A stretch of DNA of 64,000 nt from Porticoccaceae bacterium. Lineage in GTDB: Bacteria > Pseudomonadota > Gammaproteobacteria > Pseudomonadales > Porticoccaceae. Shown here piece after piece: positions 62,468 to 64,000 of the stretch. Location of the stretch: positions 1 through 64,000 of the forward strand of contig CACETF010000004.1 in the NCBI GenBank assembly GCA_902562425.1, written 5' to 3'. The notes under the pieces were generated by a model that saw nothing but the letters and a program-made list of their open reading frames with translations, was not told where the DNA came from and did not search any database. The position numbers and the translations under genes are program-made. How positions within the stretch are numbered: position 1 is the first letter of the stretch; each line of letters starts with the position of its first letter.

Positions 62468-64000
62468 TTATCTTGCTTCTGCAGACGTCGCTTTCGTGTG
62501 GTTGGGGGGTATATTCATAATTGAACCTCTGAACGAAGAATCCATTCGTTGCCCCTTACCCAGTCTCCCCAAGAATGCCGACTTTTGGAAAGTGTCAGTT
62601 GCTTTATTCGGACAATTACCATTCGCAACATAGTGAAGTGCCGCCGAGAGCATATGTTCATCTCGACTACCCAATGGGTTTCCGAGGAAATCGTCAACTA
62701 AACATCCACTTACCTCTGATTCGCCAGAATCGCGGCCCAAAGTTGGTATAAACCCATCACTATAATCTCCGAAACCAGCCTCATTAGCGGCTTTCATCTG
62801 AATCGTATAGTAAGTAGTACCGCAATTATCTGTGTAATAACCTCCGTAAGGCTTACCACATGTCCCACCACCTATCAGAACAACTTTTACTCCAATACCC
62901 CTCAGACCATTGATTATCAACTCGCTTGCAGAACAGGTATTTCTGTCCGCAAGAATGAATACCCTCGATAAATCAAGCGCTGGCAATGGTCGGTTTAATG
63001 ACAGTCCAGTGACCGCTGGATCACCGTAAGTCTGAGATAAAAAGTTCCAGGCACTTATTAAACCTCCTGTTACTGGATCAAAAATAGGATGCTTTTCATT
63101 AAAGGTATATCTCAAAAAAACTTTCCCCAAGCTCGACTCACCGGCAACCATATATCCAACTTGGCTAGCAATATAACTCAAGCCTCCGCGGTTATATCTC
63201 AAATCCAGAACAAGCTCATCAATATTTTGTGACACTAACCACGAAAAATCCTCAACTAATTCACCCTCTGAGTGAACTGAATGGTCATTGAACAACAGAT
63301 ATCCCACTCGAGTGGCTTGAGCCTCTAGTGAGTTCTCCACATTGAAGGATGCCCTCCGCATCACATGGTTTTGGGGAATCTCTTCGCTCTGCATGATTAC
63401 ATTCCTTGTGCCACTAGACCCCCAACTTCTTACTAAAAAGTTACTAGTGGCGCCAAGAGAAGTCGGATTTAAACCCTGGAGAATAATGGCTTGATCACCA
63501 CCAGCTACCAACTCTCCGTTGACAGCCAAAATTTCTGTTCCCCTATCAACAGCATTACTAAAAGCCGCAGTCCCTGGTTGGTTAAAGATTACAAAAATAC
63601 GTCGTGTTTGTGGCGGATTAAAAAACATGAGCTCCATTCCATAGCCATATGTCGGTGCTCCAGCAACTTCTGATAAATACTGCTCTGTTGGGATTGTGTG
63701 GTGATACCCTGGCGGATCTTTGAGCTTGCCTGCGGGTGTCAAACCATCGGTCTTCATCAAATTGAAATATTCAATATTACTGTCCACGCTGCTCGGATCT
63801 ATGTCAGGAAGCTCGTCATACCAGAGGTAAGTGTCGTTAGACCAGGAACGTATCCAGTTATTTTCATCTGCTATAGTGCCTACCAAGTCGCTTGGTCTTG
63901 GACTCTTACAAATTTGAGCAAGATTTTGATGCGCCTCAAAGACTCCCGGCTCCCAAATACTCGTCGGCACGGACACCTCTATATCTGGATCCCTTATCCC
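62468..64000 (-). CDS. S41-family (C-terminal processing-like) peptidase, start outside window
   Basis: At least 510 residues; the frame is open to the right edge, so the true N-terminus is not seen (a GTG at 63976 is not a believable start). The S41 core is present: DLRYNRGGLSYIASQVGYM and the catalytic segment RNTCSASELIINGLRGIGVKVVLIGGGTCGKPYGGY (nucleophile Ser and partner Lys lie in it). The family cleaves unfolded or tail-marked proteins in the periplasm. A PDZ-like segment precedes it (AILAVNGELVAGG). It lies upstream of, and probably in one transcript with, an ECF sigma and a candidate anti-sigma gene. It may take part in signal-dependent degradation of the anti-sigma factor. Confidence 0.88.
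   Translation of the reverse strand, partial: GIRDPDIEVSVPTSIWEPGVFEAHQNLAQICKSPRPSDLVGTIADENNWIRSWSNDTYLWYDELPDIDPSSVDSNIEYFNLMKTDGLTPAGKLKDPPGYHHTIPTEQYLSEVAGAPTYGYGMELMFFNPPQTRRIFVIFNQPGTAAFSNAVDRGTEILAVNGELVAGGDQAIILQGLNPTSLGATSNFLVRSWGSSGTRNVIMQSEEIPQNHVMRRASFNVENSLEAQATRVGYLLFNDHSVHSEGELVEDFSWLVSQNIDELVLDLRYNRGGLSYIASQVGYMVAGESSLGKVFLRYTFNEKHPIFDPVTGGLISAWNFLSQTYGDPAVTGLSLNRPLPALDLSRVFILADRNTCSASELIINGLRGIGVKVVLIGGGTCGKPYGGYYTDNCGTTYYTIQMKAANEAGFGDYSDGFIPTLGRDSGESEVSGCLVDDFLGNPLGSRDEHMLSAALHYVANGNCPNKATDTFQKSAFLGRLGKGQRMDSSFRGSIMNIPPNHTKATSAEAR

Noticed and set aside
1-64000. CRISPR array, prophage or insertion sequence
   Set aside because: No regularly spaced identical repeats, phage structural genes, transposase or integrase were seen.

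Overview
The window looks like chromosomal DNA of a low-GC gammaproteobacterium, probably marine and free-living. This is an inference from gene content: a lipid A/Kdo block in gammaproteobacterial style (msbA-lpxK-kdsB), rsmE, a SiaABC-type signalling set, a TonB-dependent receptor, a multidomain sulfatase and an NCS2 permease. No rRNA, CRISPR array, integrase or intact insertion sequence was seen. One tRNA (Arg, anticodon CCT) lies at 20560-20634 on the minus strand.

Layout. 1-6.5 kb: small envelope proteins, a xanthine/uracil-type permease, a decayed sulfatase pseudogene, a phosphoribosyltransferase and a 3-methyladenine glycosylase. 6.5-20.3 kb: mixed metabolism, with a sodium:solute symporter, a MerC-like protein beside the zinc-independent ribosomal protein L31, an odd GFA/coiled-coil protein, a DUF1289 protein, an SDR lacking its catalytic Tyr, MetY, a lone CrtI-type desaturase, a free-standing FliG C-terminal domain, a ROK sugar kinase, an MFS transporter and a quinone oxidoreductase. 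20.5-28.9 kb: housekeeping genes, with the tRNA, rsmE, pabB and a minus-strand run msbA-lpxK-kdsB-lmwPTP-murB-alkB.

30.9-37.1 kb holds the most interesting signalling locus. It has SiaA-like phosphatase, SiaB-like kinase and SiaC-like (DUF1987) proteins. In place of the diguanylate cyclase of the described Pseudomonas SiaABCD system there is a class III adenylate/guanylate cyclase, an MBL-fold hydrolase and a cyclic-nucleotide-binding protein without a DNA-binding domain. This suggests a partner switch wired to cAMP (or cGMP) rather than c-di-GMP.

37.5-45.6 kb: a TonB-dependent receptor, an Lrp-type regulator divergent from a long-form leuA with a palindromic operator candidate between them, then an FAD 2-hydroxyacid dehydrogenase and a TauD/TfdA dioxygenase. 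45.8-54.3 kb: a tightly overlapped plus-strand operon of an FdhF/YdeP-like molybdoenzyme, moaC, moaD, moaE, mobA, moeB, moaB, moeA, moaA and a TauE/SafE permease. It carries nearly the whole molybdenum-cofactor pathway together with one candidate client enzyme.

54.4-64 kb, all minus strand: an S41 peptidase running off the right edge, an ECF sigma factor, a membrane-anchored candidate anti-sigma protein, a charged exported helical protein, a terminator, a TPR/beta-barrel protein, and a 1615-residue exported protein that joins 14 RCC1-like repeats, calcium-type TSP3 repeats, a dockerin-like segment, a sulfatase domain and a YHYH domain. The cluster reads as a surface or envelope system with its own sigma factor.
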